The position numbers and the translations under genes are program-made. A DNA stretch of 64,000 bases from Gliomastix tumulicola (lineage: Eukaryota > Ascomycota > Sordariomycetes > Hypocreales > Bionectriaceae): assembly GCA_001599755.1 (NCBI GenBank), contig BCHX01000004.1, positions 1,736,001 to 1,800,000 of the forward strand. The letters run 5' to 3'. The notes under the pieces are model-generated. The model worked only from the letters and a program-made list of their open reading frames with translations, was not told the DNA's origin and made no database searches. Every line of letters starts with the position of its first letter. Position 1 is the stretch's first letter. Below, piece after piece: positions 45,717 through 56,332 of the stretch.

Positions 45717-46849
45717 GATGTCGCAGTAGCGATAGGCCGGTTCGTCCAATGAGGAAAGAAGGACCAGAAAGACCTGCGACTAGGCCGAAAGGTGGTAGGG
45801 AAAAAGATGGCACTGCGCCTGATGCGATCCGAGAGACTCTGTTGGAGTTTCGGCAGGAACTCAGTGGATATCGGCACAATCAATGGCTTTGGTCAAGGGA
45901 CGTGTCGACCGTGTCGGGACCACTCAAAATTTCAATGTCACGTGAGACCAACAACCATCAAAGACAGGACATAAAAACACCGACGGTCTGCTTCTCCTCA
46001 ACACTGTGGTCCCTTCTCATCAGCTACGATTAGTAGTTTTGTCCTCTTACTCGTGCATCACCACAACATGCTTCGTCTTTCTCTTCGTCCTACAGCTCTG
46101 ATTGCAATTATAATTTACTAGCATAGGCACTCCGTAACTCCTGCTCATGCATCCTACGGGGTATTTGTGACGACCCTTTTTCAGACCCCTTCTCCGTGTC
46201 TCCTCAAGGCTCAAGAGCAGTGTCTGTCTCAAGATCAGCTCCGAATCGCCTGATTAACGTGTAGATGGTTGTTTTCGTGATGTTAGAGATTCTATGATCT
46301 CCGGCTTGTCCAAATGCATGACAAACAAAATTGTTCTCTTGTTGAACGCCCCCCTCAGATCTCTCTTCCACCTCTCTTTTTCTTAGACAACCATCAACGT
46401 CTACCCTCTGTCTCTTGGATAGAAAACACAAGCTTATCGCCGTCCCGCTTTCTAAACGCTTCAAATCTTAACCAATGACTTTGCTGTAAACATGGAGGAA
46501 TTCCAAATTCTGTGCAGACCGCTCGTGCAGTGCGCAGGTAGTGCAGTGGCTGTACAAAACAATATGACAAATATGCGAGGGTTGGGAACCGTTGTGGTCC
46601 TGAGTCGCACCATTCAGATCGATGGGGGGTATCAACCCGAACACAATCTTCGTGCTCTGCCGGTAAGGGGGACCATGGGCTATGGGTGGTGAAATGGAGA
46701 TCCCCAAGGAAGGCTTCTGTCGCTATGCACGCGTCCCCAGACAAAATAGACGCTTGATGGTACTTCTGCAATCAACGCGCACTAAGGGATGACAAAGTCA
46801 GTCTTCGTGCTCGCAACGCAAATGTGACCTCGAACAGGCAGCGGCCAGA
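45717..46849. promoter_or_regulatory. Spacer: ssr3 promoter and pdk1 3' flank
   Basis: About 1.1 kb upstream of ssr3 and downstream of the kinase gene stop. Short open frames occur, but none resembles a protein. No RNA gene is recognised. Confidence 0.5.
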
Positions 46850-49256
46850 TCAGAAAGCAGAATCCAGACCGTTGCGAGATTGCCGCTTACTGAAGCGGTT
46901 CCGTTTGGGTGCCGGGCTTGGGTCTTCCAAGCTGCCTTGACTTTTGCTGAGGTGACTGCGACCAGGCCGTTCGCTGGGGGCATAACTCTCATAGTTGTTG
47001 TTCCCTCTGCCAGCTAGAGTGCTCGATGGGCTCGACATGGCTGATGACATGTCCCTGTATCCGGCATCGGTTTCATAGGTGACATCTGAATCTTGCGATA
47101 GGGCGTACTCCTTTGCTCTGTCGAGGCATTCGGCCCATTCTTCTGCTGAAGCTCGTCCAAGGTCGGTGCTTGACGAGTTTTTGGCATCTTCAAATGTGTA
47201 GTGCAATCCGCCCTATAAAATTGTTAGTAGACGCGAGACGTGAGAAGAATCCAGGGGTACTCACTGTGTCAACACACCAAACAAGCTGCCCTTTAGCATC
47301 ATGCTGTGTCCTCCATGTACAGTCCGGAGCAAGAATAGAGATTTCTTGTTTCAACCGCTTGTCTTCCCCTCCTGCCGGCGCCATGACAATACGCCCACTC
47401 GAAGTCACTATCACAGTCCTCTGGCGCTTCTTGGTTGTGCTGCCTCCGAAAAACCGGGACAGCTTCTTGTGGCCGTCTTCGGAACCTTTTCCATTTGAAT
47501 TGTTCGGCAAAGGGGCGGAAATCACCATCAGCTCGCCTATTCGCAGTATACGCTCGTCGTTCCTCGTCAGAATGGGGGACCACTCGATGTCAAGGTGGGT
47601 AGGGGGTGGCAATTCGGTGATGATCCAGTTTGATCTGCTTCCGCCGTTCGGGGGATTGGGCTGCGATGGCGGTGCAGAGCGTGACGTGGCAATCGGCTGA
47701 GGTGTGCTACCAGAGTGTCCTCCATTGAGTTGAATTATCGTCGGTTCTTGGGTCGGAGGGACGTACGGACGTAGCCTCGGAGCCTTGCTTCGCCAGAGGC
47801 CCTTCCCAAACGGCTGGCCCTCGAAGAATTCGTGGTTTTTGATGTGCTCGATCGTAAGCCTCCTCGCCGGATCAAGTACCAACAATCTCTCGACGAGGTC
47901 TCTTGCCGCACTAGGGAACCCTGCAGGAAACTCGTATTCGAGATTGACGATCTTCTGAAAGGTGAGATACTCGCTGCCAGCCTTGAAGGGGGGTCTCCCG
48001 GCGAGGAGCTGATAAATGATGCAGCCGAAAGCCCATAAATCACTAGCTTTGCAGGCATTCTTATGTGTGAGAAGCTCAGGGCTCACATATTCGGCGGTGC
48101 CGACAAACGAGGCGGCGCGACTATCGTCCTCCGCCTCGCTCTTCCCTGGATCCGGCACACCACGATCGCCGGTTTCCGGGCCCTTAGCCTCTCGCGGATC
48201 CCTTAGAAGCTTCGCTGTGCCAAAGTCGGTGATCTTGATGTGCATCTGGTCATCAAGCAGCACATTCTCGGGTTTCAGATCGCGGTGGATGACACCACGT
48301 GAGTGCATATAGTCGATTGCGTCCAGAATCTGGGCTCCATAGAACCTTGTACACTCGACGTTGAAAGTGCCCGTCTTCTTGAGGACTCCCAGCAGCTCTC
48401 CGCCATTGCAGAGGTCGAGGACGTAGTAGAGGGACGTTTCGTCCTGGAAGGTGTAGTACAACCGGACAATCCCAGGGTGCTCGGTTAGTCGGTTCAGTGT
48501 GTTCTTTTCGATGTTGACGTATTTGATCTTCTTCTCCTTGATAATGTGTCGCTTCTCCAAGACCTTGATGGCATATTCCTTGAGCGTTTGTCGATCCGTT
48601 GCTAGGTAGACTGAGCTGTACGACCCTTCGCCAAGCACACGTCCGAAAGAGAAGTCACGAACACCCTTCTTGACCTGGCGAAGAGTAGTCCGGCCATTTG
48701 CGTCCACTTCACGTCGTACACCAACAGCAGCTCCTCGATCTTTCCATTCCTCGCTCGTCGTAGGGATCGGTGCGTCTCCAGCATACGGTACTGATCCCAA
48801 GGCTGGGGCTGACCCATAGCCTCCACCCATACCTTTGGAGCTTCGTCTGGGAGGCGGTGCACCGCTAGCGGCCGCTCTCGCGGAGTTGGTCGAGCGAGTG
48901 TGATCTCTTTGGCTGGGCTCGCGAGTCGGGTAGACGGGGGCGGAAGATGTGTATGCAGCTGTTGAGGACGGTGATGGATCAGGAAGAATCGGGGGGTTCG
49001 CTACCGGTGCTCTCGACTGGTCGTCCGGTGCATACTGCGGTTGGGAGGAGTAGGCGGATGGGTAAGGTGGCTCTCGGGCAGGCTGGTCGACGGCGTTTGA
49101 GATCGATGCTGCCGCTGGAGTCGGTACTGCGGTCGTCGTAGCTGCATCGGAATCTATGTCGGGGGGCGTCGGCGAGGAGGTTTGGGTGCCAGCATCATCT
49201 GGGTTGGCTATACGAAGCCCGCCTAGAGCCTGAGACAGACTCAGGTCTCCATTCAT
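46850..49256 (-). CDS. pdk1: PDK1-type AGC kinase with C-terminal PH domain
   Basis: Orthologue of 3-phosphoinositide-dependent kinase 1 (yeast Pkh1/2, S. pombe Ksg1), which phosphorylates the activation loop of other AGC kinases in sphingolipid, TOR and cell-integrity signalling. Two exons, 49256-47265 and 47212-46850 (52-nt intron), give 784 residues. Residues 1-200 are disordered, Ser/Pro/Ala-rich. The kinase domain (about 200-475) shows GEGSYSSVYLA, VIHRDLKPENVLL, ITDFGTAK, the activation segment SFVGTAEYVSPELL and DLWAFGCIIYQLLAGRPPF. A PH-like domain follows (ILRIGELMVISAPL, then GLHYTFEDAKNSSSTDL and AEEWAECLDRAKEYAL across the splice). The tail is Ser/Arg-rich. The longest N-terminal frame is used; no nearer Met fits the family better. 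Confidence 0.95.
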
Positions 49257-50724
49257 GATGAAGCGACTACCAAACCAAGAGCAGCCTGGAGTAGCTCCGC
49301 TGCATCCACACGGGCAAGAGGAGAGAAGCTGACAATAAACTCGAGGCTAGATCAGGACTCGGTGTGGAAGAAGGGGAGGAAGCGAGGGCAGTCGGGGAGT
49401 GGAAGACGTGAGAAGGCCTGGTTGGAATTATTTACCAAGGTCATTTTACTGGTAATAACCTGACAACTAGGGTGGTGGATGGTCGGCGCGTTGGGGTCCC
49501 AGCCTTTACGAGACGTTAAGGCGTTCCTCCAGTCAAAGTGGTACTAAGATGCCAGCCCAGATCTGCCCGCCCCACTAACTTGCACCGTACGGGGCTTTAA
49601 TTACTGAGCTGCCCTCCATTCACTGCCCCCAAAACAGGCCTGAGCTGCATTTTGGTAGGCACCCGCAAGGTTGAAGAAAAGGCCTGAGTCACATACACAC
49701 CAAAAATGTGTGGCGCTGTGGCTCAGGATTTTAGTCGGCTGCGTGGCACCTACCTAGTACTGCCTACTGCCTTACTTACCTATAGTACCTGAAGGCAATG
49801 GTACCCGGTCGAAACGATGGGAGCTGGACTACTGGTGGTAGGGGCGGGAATCTGCATTGTATTCCTATTCTTACTACACACTAACAGCACCGCTAGCGAA
49901 CAGGCTTGGTTTGGAATGTCCATTGCTTCAGACCATCGCTAGTTTATCCCTCTACATACTGCCAACGACGTGGCATCGATCGTGAGGTTGCAAATGACGT
50001 CGGACGGGGGTGCCACCACACGTAACTCTCCCGTGACACCGACTTTTAGGTTATCTGTCACAAATTGCACGCGTCAAGATGCCTGCGCCTGCCATTCTGG
50101 CCCAGGGGCCTCTCTGCCAGGTCGCTGCACGCTGAGGTCAGGTCTAATTAAAGAGGTGGCAAGCTTCCTGCCGGATCCGCGACTCACCAACCATTCCCTT
50201 GCTCCAAGATGCATGTTTCGCACGGCCAAAAATGTCATCAGGATGTTACAATTGCATACTTACATGATCGCCTTCTCATGCGTCCTTTCATTATCCCCGG
50301 CCTGCGAAATTGACTCCCGTCGAGAAATGAGGCGGCACGGGAGTCCGTATTTGGACCCATGGTCTCCATCAGGCATTCGATACTGACGTATGATGCTTAC
50401 GCGTGGAAGGTCCATCCGCTGAACAAGATGGCCTCACTGTTTCATAGCAGGAAGCACCGAGTGACGGTATCGCCAGCTTCATCTACCACTGTCAAATGAG
50501 GCAGTCGGGCCATCAATGGTACGAGCATCGCAATGTCGGATGCTCTTGCTCAGGTAGGTGCCCAATGAACCAGAGCACTTGCAGCGCGCAAACTGCATCA
50601 AGACTCTCCTCCTGTCGCGGAAAAGTCCCTCTTTTCCCTGCCCACCATGGCGAAAGAAGCAAAGGGCACACATTCTATCACCAATTGTCTCTATATCCAC
50701 GTGTGGTCAGCAAGCTAGTCCGCA
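49257..50724. promoter_or_regulatory. Divergent spacer pdk1 / unknown gene at 50.7 kb
   Basis: About 1.5 kb upstream of the kinase gene and of the small unknown gene. CCTACC/TACCT-rich words occur near 49,745-49,800. No gene, RNA or repeat of note is recognised. Confidence 0.45.
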
Positions 50725-51483
50725 ATGCTTCGACTGAAGCCATCCACGATCGCTCTAGCGGTAACAGATATCCGGGAATATGACGATCGCGTTCGTTTCA
50801 AGAATCACCTCAAACGATGTCGAGTGGTAGAAGCCCACGGCCGTCCTCCTAGCCCTGGCGAGCAGGCAATTGCGATTGATGAGACCGACAGCGAAGACTC
50901 GGTCGCATGGAGCGACGACGTACCAGTTGACAACGGAAGCCCGCCTTTGGCCTTCACGCCCAGCAGGCATCTAGGCGAACGCAGCTCGATGAGGGTAGCA
51001 AGTTCCGACAGTCGGTCTGCTGGTGGGTGTAACCACAGGGGTTCTTTTTGAACCACCCTTGACTTACGAGTGCGGTTAGGAATCGAGGAAACCCGGGCGA
51101 AATCAACACCTTCAACACCGACCTCACACCAGACCCCCCAAAGCAATTCGCGTGCAGTTAGCGAAGGACGGAAAGTTCCTCGGCGCCGGCCTCCGAGGCG
51201 GCGGCTGACCTTACCACCACCTTTCTCGAAGACACCACGCAAGATGGATCTGGCAGACGACATGTTCAAGGCAATCCGATCCATGGAGGTCGCTGTTGGG
51301 AATTCTAGTGTGAGGGACACGATTGAGGAAACAGCCGCCAAGCAGCAATATCCTTCCAGCCTGTCTGCACTTGCCGAGCCCTTCCGTCCCAGGAGAGGAG
51401 CAGCTGCACGCAATCGCGATCAGCCAAGCCCCGAGGTCACGATATACGAGGACGCACTGCCTGGCCCCTCGAGGGCAGCTTGA
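50725..51483 (+). CDS. Small two-exon protein of unknown function
   Basis: Two open segments join cleanly across a 57-nt intron (51023-51079, GTGGGT donor, TTAG acceptor): exons 50725-51022 and 51080-51483, together 702 nt and 233 residues. The N-terminus (MLRLKPSTIALAVTDIREYD) is mixed hydrophobic and charged. The middle is acidic, Ser/Pro-rich and then strongly basic (RRRPPRRRLTLPPP). Near the end MDLADDMFKAIRSMEVAVG looks helical. I do not recognise the family and see no signal peptide, membrane segment or enzyme motif. The basic cluster would fit a nuclear or nucleic-acid-bound protein. Consistent phase and codon use favour a real gene, but it could be mis-modelled at the 5' end. Confidence 0.55.
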
Positions 51484-52330
51484 CCAGAATATGGTGCAGT
51501 CACGATAAGCCGCCTTGCCCAGAAGCGGTGGGTGTGGATGTGCACCGTCATGGAGAAGTCAGCGCGCGCAACACAATGGAGGATCCAAGCAGCGGCCGAC
51601 GAGCGGAATGCGTTGGAGGGAGAGGTAGCACACAACAGGCAAGGCGTTCTTGTGATCAGACGAGGTCAGGGTCGGAAGTTATGACCGCGCATCGCTCAAG
51701 GCGGGTAAAGATGTGCCAAAAGTACCTCGAGGTACGCCAAGCTGGTCGCACGAGACTTCAAGGTGGCTGGTCAAACACGAGAATTCGCAGTAGCCCATCG
51801 AACTAGGAAGTAGAGTCGTGTTCCCCTTCCAGGTAGTGAGCACTTTTTTCTTAATACACTTATGCGCACTTTCACACAGTCCACGTTAGCCGATCGGTAC
51901 CGGGACTTTGAACTGCAAGCAAGCTGCGTTACGGAACGCGTGATCGTTTCGCCGTGTCAGGGATCCTTGCTTCCCCAAACCAGACAAGCCCGGCGGATCC
52001 TTGTGGGTTCGCCGAAGCTTGGAGGTGATAGGACACGCTAAGAGGTGACATGCAGCTAGGGGTCTCTTCGCGCACTGTACGCTAGGACTTCTCCGAAAGA
52101 CAAACTTCAAAACGATACTTTCTTACGATGGGTCTCACGCCGTCTCCACGCGGCTATTTTATCATAGCTGAGTATCGTACCATTGAAGTGACCAGCCACC
52201 TACGATCCTCCATACCGTGCGAAATTGCCGTCATTCCCCAGTCTGACTGTGGATCTGGCGCACTTTCCACAACCTCAGATGTGATCAGCCATCTGCAAGC
52301 GAGACCTCCGGTTTGCCGTCTTCTGGTGGT

Positions 52331-52480
52331 CCTCTGATTGCGCGCCTCACTCGCCTTATTCCGCTTCCCTTTTTACTTTCCCTTTCCCTCTGTCCCCGTT
52401 CTCTTTCTCTCCCACCTATTTTCCCTCCTCCCTCACTCCCATCCATCAGTCTTTCTTCACCCACACCCTCGTTCTCGAAA
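52331..52480 (+). promoter_or_regulatory. Pyrimidine-rich (CT) tract upstream of the 52.9 kb gene
   Basis: The plus strand is dominated by C and T, with long TTTCCC and CTCTTTCTCTCCC-type runs. CT-rich stretches near transcription starts are typical of well-expressed genes in filamentous ascomycetes, so the transcript probably begins just downstream. The exact start cannot be read. Confidence 0.5.
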
Positions 52481-52777
52481 CATTGATACTTTCGAGATTC
52501 AATCGCGTTTCTACTCTCTGCGCCTACTACCACGCCTCATCCTCGCCGCTGTTCGCGCTTGATCTATAGTTAGCACCGAGATCGCCCAGCCTCGACTCCT
52601 CACTCTCGTCGCTTTCTTCCTCCAAACCTCCCCGGGTTTCAATTGCAACCCCAAGCCTCTTCATTGATCATTGGTGTTCCTCTCTTGTCACATTATCAAT
52701 ATCAAACCCCTCGTCGACCTCACCAAGCACCACACGACCCCGGAGTTTTACTGATACTGCGGTTTGTGCAAGCACGT

Positions 52778-52800
52778 GGCTACTAACCTTCAATTTACAG
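52778..52800 (+). other. Branch site and acceptor of a probable 5' UTR intron
   Basis: GCTACTAACCTTCAATTTACAG carries the optimal CTAAC branch sequence followed by a pyrimidine-biased stretch and a CAG acceptor, about 50 bp upstream of the ATG at 52,853. The donor is not certain; GT candidates lie near 52,673 and 52,762. Confidence 0.5.
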
Positions 52801-52852
52801 TTTGCCTCAAACTCACACTTGAGAACAATATCCCAACATCCCTTTGACCACG

Positions 52853-53737
52853 ATGTCTTCCTTCGGCCGCGAGTTCTCATCTGGTTCTCCAGTGCTTGCT
52901 ATGTCGCCCCAACCTGTCCACCACTCCCCATTCGGCGCAGTCAGCTTCGCCCACCCACACCTCTCAGCGCAGTCGTCGCTCAACAACATGGCCCTCGCCA
53001 ACACAGTTTCCTCCTCGAGGCCTCGCATCTCGGGGAGGAAGCGGTCTCGCGACGAAGCGGCCGTAAACCTCGACCCTCCGGCCAAGCCGCAGGATAGAGA
53101 AGAGGGCTGGATCCTCGGCCCTGGCATGACCTTGATCAAGGCTGACAGCAACTATGTTGCCGAGGCTGGCAGCCAGTCCGGCACGTGGCTGGAAGAGAAG
53201 CACGCCGCAGACGAGGACAAGCGGCGCCATGATGATGCGGAACAGCGCCAGCCGAGGAGCAACAAACTGCAACGCGTTGCTCAGCCCGTCGTGGCGGATA
53301 GTGCCACTACGGCCTCCAACATCAGCCCGGTCTCTTCCACTTTTGGTAGCCAATCCAGCAATGAGGCTCCCATCGTCGACGACTTCACCCTCCACCTCGG
53401 CATTGGCTGGAGGAAGATCAGCGCCGACGAGCACATCCAGGCTGCTGCACGCGGCTGGGCACGCTACATCGAGAACCACTACCCTGTCACAAACGCTCAC
53501 ATTCGTCTTGAGAGCAAGGGTCTGCAGTCCTACCTCGTTGAAGCCTCGGAGGGGTTCTTTCTCTTCGCCGAGAACCTCCGACAAGGCCAGTTCGTCAGCG
53601 CCACCGTTCAAGGCGCCTTGAAGAATTTGCAGACGTCACCTCCTTCATTCGATGACGCCAATGTTCTCTGCGCGGCTGAATCGCCTTCTCTTACCCCTGT
53701 TGCTCTGGCCGAGGATGCCGACATGAAGCTTGACTGA
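52853..53737 (+). CDS. Conserved-looking 294-residue protein of unknown function
   Basis: A single exon starting at ATG 52853 (MSSFGREFSSG). The N-terminal third is Ser/His/Pro-rich and disordered, and contains a basic nuclear-localisation-like cluster (SGRKRSRDE). The middle is charged (EEKHAADEDKRRHDDAEQR). The C-terminal half looks folded: LHLGIGWRKISADEHIQ, AAARGWARYIENHYPV, LQSYLVEASEGFFLFAENL. The end is acidic. No signal peptide or membrane span is visible. The long leader with CT tract and 5' UTR intron suggests strong expression and regulation. I do not recognise the family. A nuclear regulatory protein is one guess, based only on the basic cluster. Confidence 0.75.
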   Translation: MSSFGREFSSGSPVLAMSPQPVHHSPFGAVSFAHPHLSAQSSLNNMALANTVSSSRPRISGRKRSRDEAAVNLDPPAKPQDREEGWILGPGMTLIKADSNYVAEAGSQSGTWLEEKHAADEDKRRHDDAEQRQPRSNKLQRVAQPVVADSATTASNISPVSSTFGSQSSNEAPIVDDFTLHLGIGWRKISADEHIQAAARGWARYIENHYPVTNAHIRLESKGLQSYLVEASEGFFLFAENLRQGQFVSATVQGALKNLQTSPPSFDDANVLCAAESPSLTPVALAEDADMKLD

Positions 53738-54969
53738 GCACACTCTCCAAATGATTTCAAACACGGCCGCGCTTAGCGAAGACAAAAGCAAACTGTATAT
53801 CTACGACACTTTTCGACTTTTATCGACTCTGTTTCTGCATCTGGGTTTTTTTAACAGGCGTTCTGACTTGCTGGGATCGGGGTTTCCTAGGGTGGTTTTG
53901 GGAACAGGTCGACATGGGAATCACTGGAGTTACAGTTGATATTTGCCCCGGAGGCTTGATCATCGTGGAATAACGCATTGTACATTGATATGGGATGAAA
54001 TATATTGCCATTTTACGTCTTGACTCTTTTCGCTCCTTCCCCTACCTTATCGGAGTTGGGAAGGGGGGTTGGCCCTCGAGGATACCGATGAACTAGACCT
54101 CCCACCAACCTTTGGTAGATCGTGGACTGGATTTTTGGGGTGAGCTGGTAAGCCACTACTAGTAGTATTCCTTAAGTAGATGGGGTACTCTAAGGAGCCC
54201 GAGACTTCCAGGAATGGACCCCGTCCATATTGGTGCGCTATAGAGAGGACCATGCATGGCTACCGCTGTCTTCTACCCTGTGCACCTGCAACGAGGGGAT
54301 AGCGCACCAAAGAGAGCAAGACGAAGAAAGAAAAGACCACAAAGGTTACAGGATGCATGGAATTTAAAGCCTCGCACAGATGTTTATCGTGTCTCGAACC
54401 ATATTTACTGAGGAGTAGTTGTTGGGGTCACATAAGTTGTCTAGGGTAGGTAGGAAGGTCAGACGATCTGCCTGCCATGACATGCATGCACCGTCCCGAC
54501 GAATGAGAGCATGGAAGCGACCTATGAAGGCTAGAGGTGCGGCAGTAGGCAGCGATACGCATGGGCAGCACCGTAAGACCTCGCTGTAGAAGAGCAGAGC
54601 AGATGGATCACGCCCGCCGACGGTCCGAGGGGGAATTGTAGGCGTGGTGTGCGAGGCGTCGTAACAGGCAACGTACGTACGCTCCCTGAGACGAAATCCG
54701 TCTCCGCCTGAAGCTGGGGTCGCCCGCTCCGAGAAACAGGGTAAGGTAGCCTGTTCCAGAACGCCTCAAACTCGACGTAATCAACCACCTACTAACTAGG
54801 GCTCTCCTTACGCCGCATCCGACAAGAAACACTCCCGCTCTGACACGTTCTCATCAGCCGCTCTAACTGCCGGAACACATATCCGCTTCCTTGTTATACC
54901 TGCCGAGCTGTTCTTCTTCCGATAGACTGTGACGACTTGCGCCGAATTGCAGCTTCCAACACAGCGACC
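53738..54969. other. Spacer between unknown gene and syn8
   Basis: About 1.2 kb holding the 3' flank of the unknown gene and the syn8 promoter. No gene, repeat or RNA is recognised. Confidence 0.5.
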
Positions 54970-55886
54970 ATGTCGTCCACGAACCAGCTCTTCCTCCTCG
55001 CCGATCACATCAAGCTCTCGCTCCTCGAGAGGCAGAGGGCGAGGAGCCTGCATCTCGACGAGGAGGCAGCGCTCGGCAGCGGCGGGCAGCACGACAGCCA
55101 CATCTCCCGCTCCCTGGACCAGTTCCGCGAGGGTCTCGACTCGCTGCAGGCCGAGGCCACCCGGCTACAAGACGCCGGGGATGCCAGGTCCGTCACAAGG
55201 TCCACGCCTGAGGGGGGGGAAGGAAGTCACTCAGTTGTACAAGAAAGCAGTCTCACTGACTCTCCCGTGTGTCTAGCGCCGCATCCGACATCACAGACTC
55301 GCTCACGCCGCTACGGAAGCAGTTCGACGACCTGACCTCCCAATTCCACGGCTTCTCGAGCCCGTCCACCGATGCCACCCTCACAGCACCCAACACGGCC
55401 TCGCTAGCCAGCGACTTCGAGCACGCGACAAGCCGCAAGCCCTCCAAGACAGTCCGCTTCAGCGACACCCCCGCCTCGCCCGCCGCGGACACAGCGGACC
55501 ACGACCTCTTCGGCACCCGGTACAGAGACGACCCGAGCACCCGCGACGACACGGCCGGCTACCGCGACCAAGCCGCGACGCTCGACAACCAGCAGCTGCA
55601 CCAGTACCACGCGCAGATCCTGGACGAGCAGGACGAGCAGCTCGACCGCCTGGGCGAGTCCATCGGGCGCCAGCGCGAGCTGAGCATGCAGATCGGCGAT
55701 GAGCTCGACAGCCACGTCGCCATGCTCGACGACGTTGACGAGGTCGTCGACCGCCACCAGAACCGCATCGATAGGGCGAGAAAGGCCCTGGGCAAGGTGG
55801 CGCGGTCCGCTGGCGAGAACAAGCAGATGACGGCCATCGTCGTGCTCATCATCGTCCTGATACTGCTCATTGCGATACTGAAATAG
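54970..55886 (+). CDS. syn8: SNARE protein Syn8 (Qc type), tail-anchored
   Basis: Endosomal/vacuolar t-SNARE of the syntaxin-8 group, acting in membrane fusion. Two exons, 54970-55187 and 55277-55886, give 275 residues. The start MSSTNQLFLLADHIKLSLLE opens an N-terminal helical region (to about residue 95). A disordered linker carries the KTVRFSDTPASP stretch. The SNARE motif (about residues 190-252) contains DEQDEQLDRLGESIGRQREL and HVAMLDDVDEVVDRHQNR in heptads with a central Gln. A single C-terminal hydrophobic anchor (MTAIVVLIIVLILLIAIL) is followed by one lysine. Another Qc SNARE is possible, but the DEQLDRLGESIGRQ layout is closest to Syn8. Confidence 0.9.
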
Positions 55887-56332
55887 CGTATCGCGTATAG
55901 ATCTACGGTATCATGTCGACCTCTGTTTATACACTATTGGGACATAGCGGGAGTTTTGCAATCGGTTGGCGTTGATCCCTGGGACCGGCTTTTCTCTATT
56001 TACTCTTTATCTCATATGCTCACTAATTAATGTGCTGATCATACGAAGACCAACGTGTTAGCCACTCTCCAATTGGGATTGCGTTTTTGAGCATCTGTCT
56101 TGCTTTTGAAACTACGCACTCTTCGTGAAGACCAGCATGTCGATTAGAGAGTCAGGGCCGTGTCTTCTACCAACTGGGCCTCTGAATCATCTGAGGAAGA
56201 CGGAACATTCTCATTGCGGGATTGGCTAGCTCTAATCGACATGGCATCCTAGACCCCAAGGTATCAGGTTCTCACCCAGCCCATTCCTCCAAGGTAGCTC
56301 GTCAGGTATTAGCCGATGTTTGACAGCTACTG
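55887..56332. other. Convergent spacer syn8 / ama1
   Basis: About 450 bp with the 3' flanks of two convergent genes and nothing else recognised. Confidence 0.5.

Larger units (their letters stand above)
51484..52852. promoter_or_regulatory. Spacer and promoter/leader of the 52.9 kb gene
   Basis: About 1.4 kb. A pyrimidine-rich tract (52,331-52,480) and a probable 5' UTR intron ending at 52,800 mark the transcribed leader of the downstream gene. The left part, 51,484-52,330, shows no gene. Confidence 0.5.

Noticed and set aside
41422..49256. Functional kinase-signalling cluster (hym1, ssr3, pdk1)
   Set aside because: These are unrelated core genes in mixed orientation with separate promoters; adjacency alone is not evidence.
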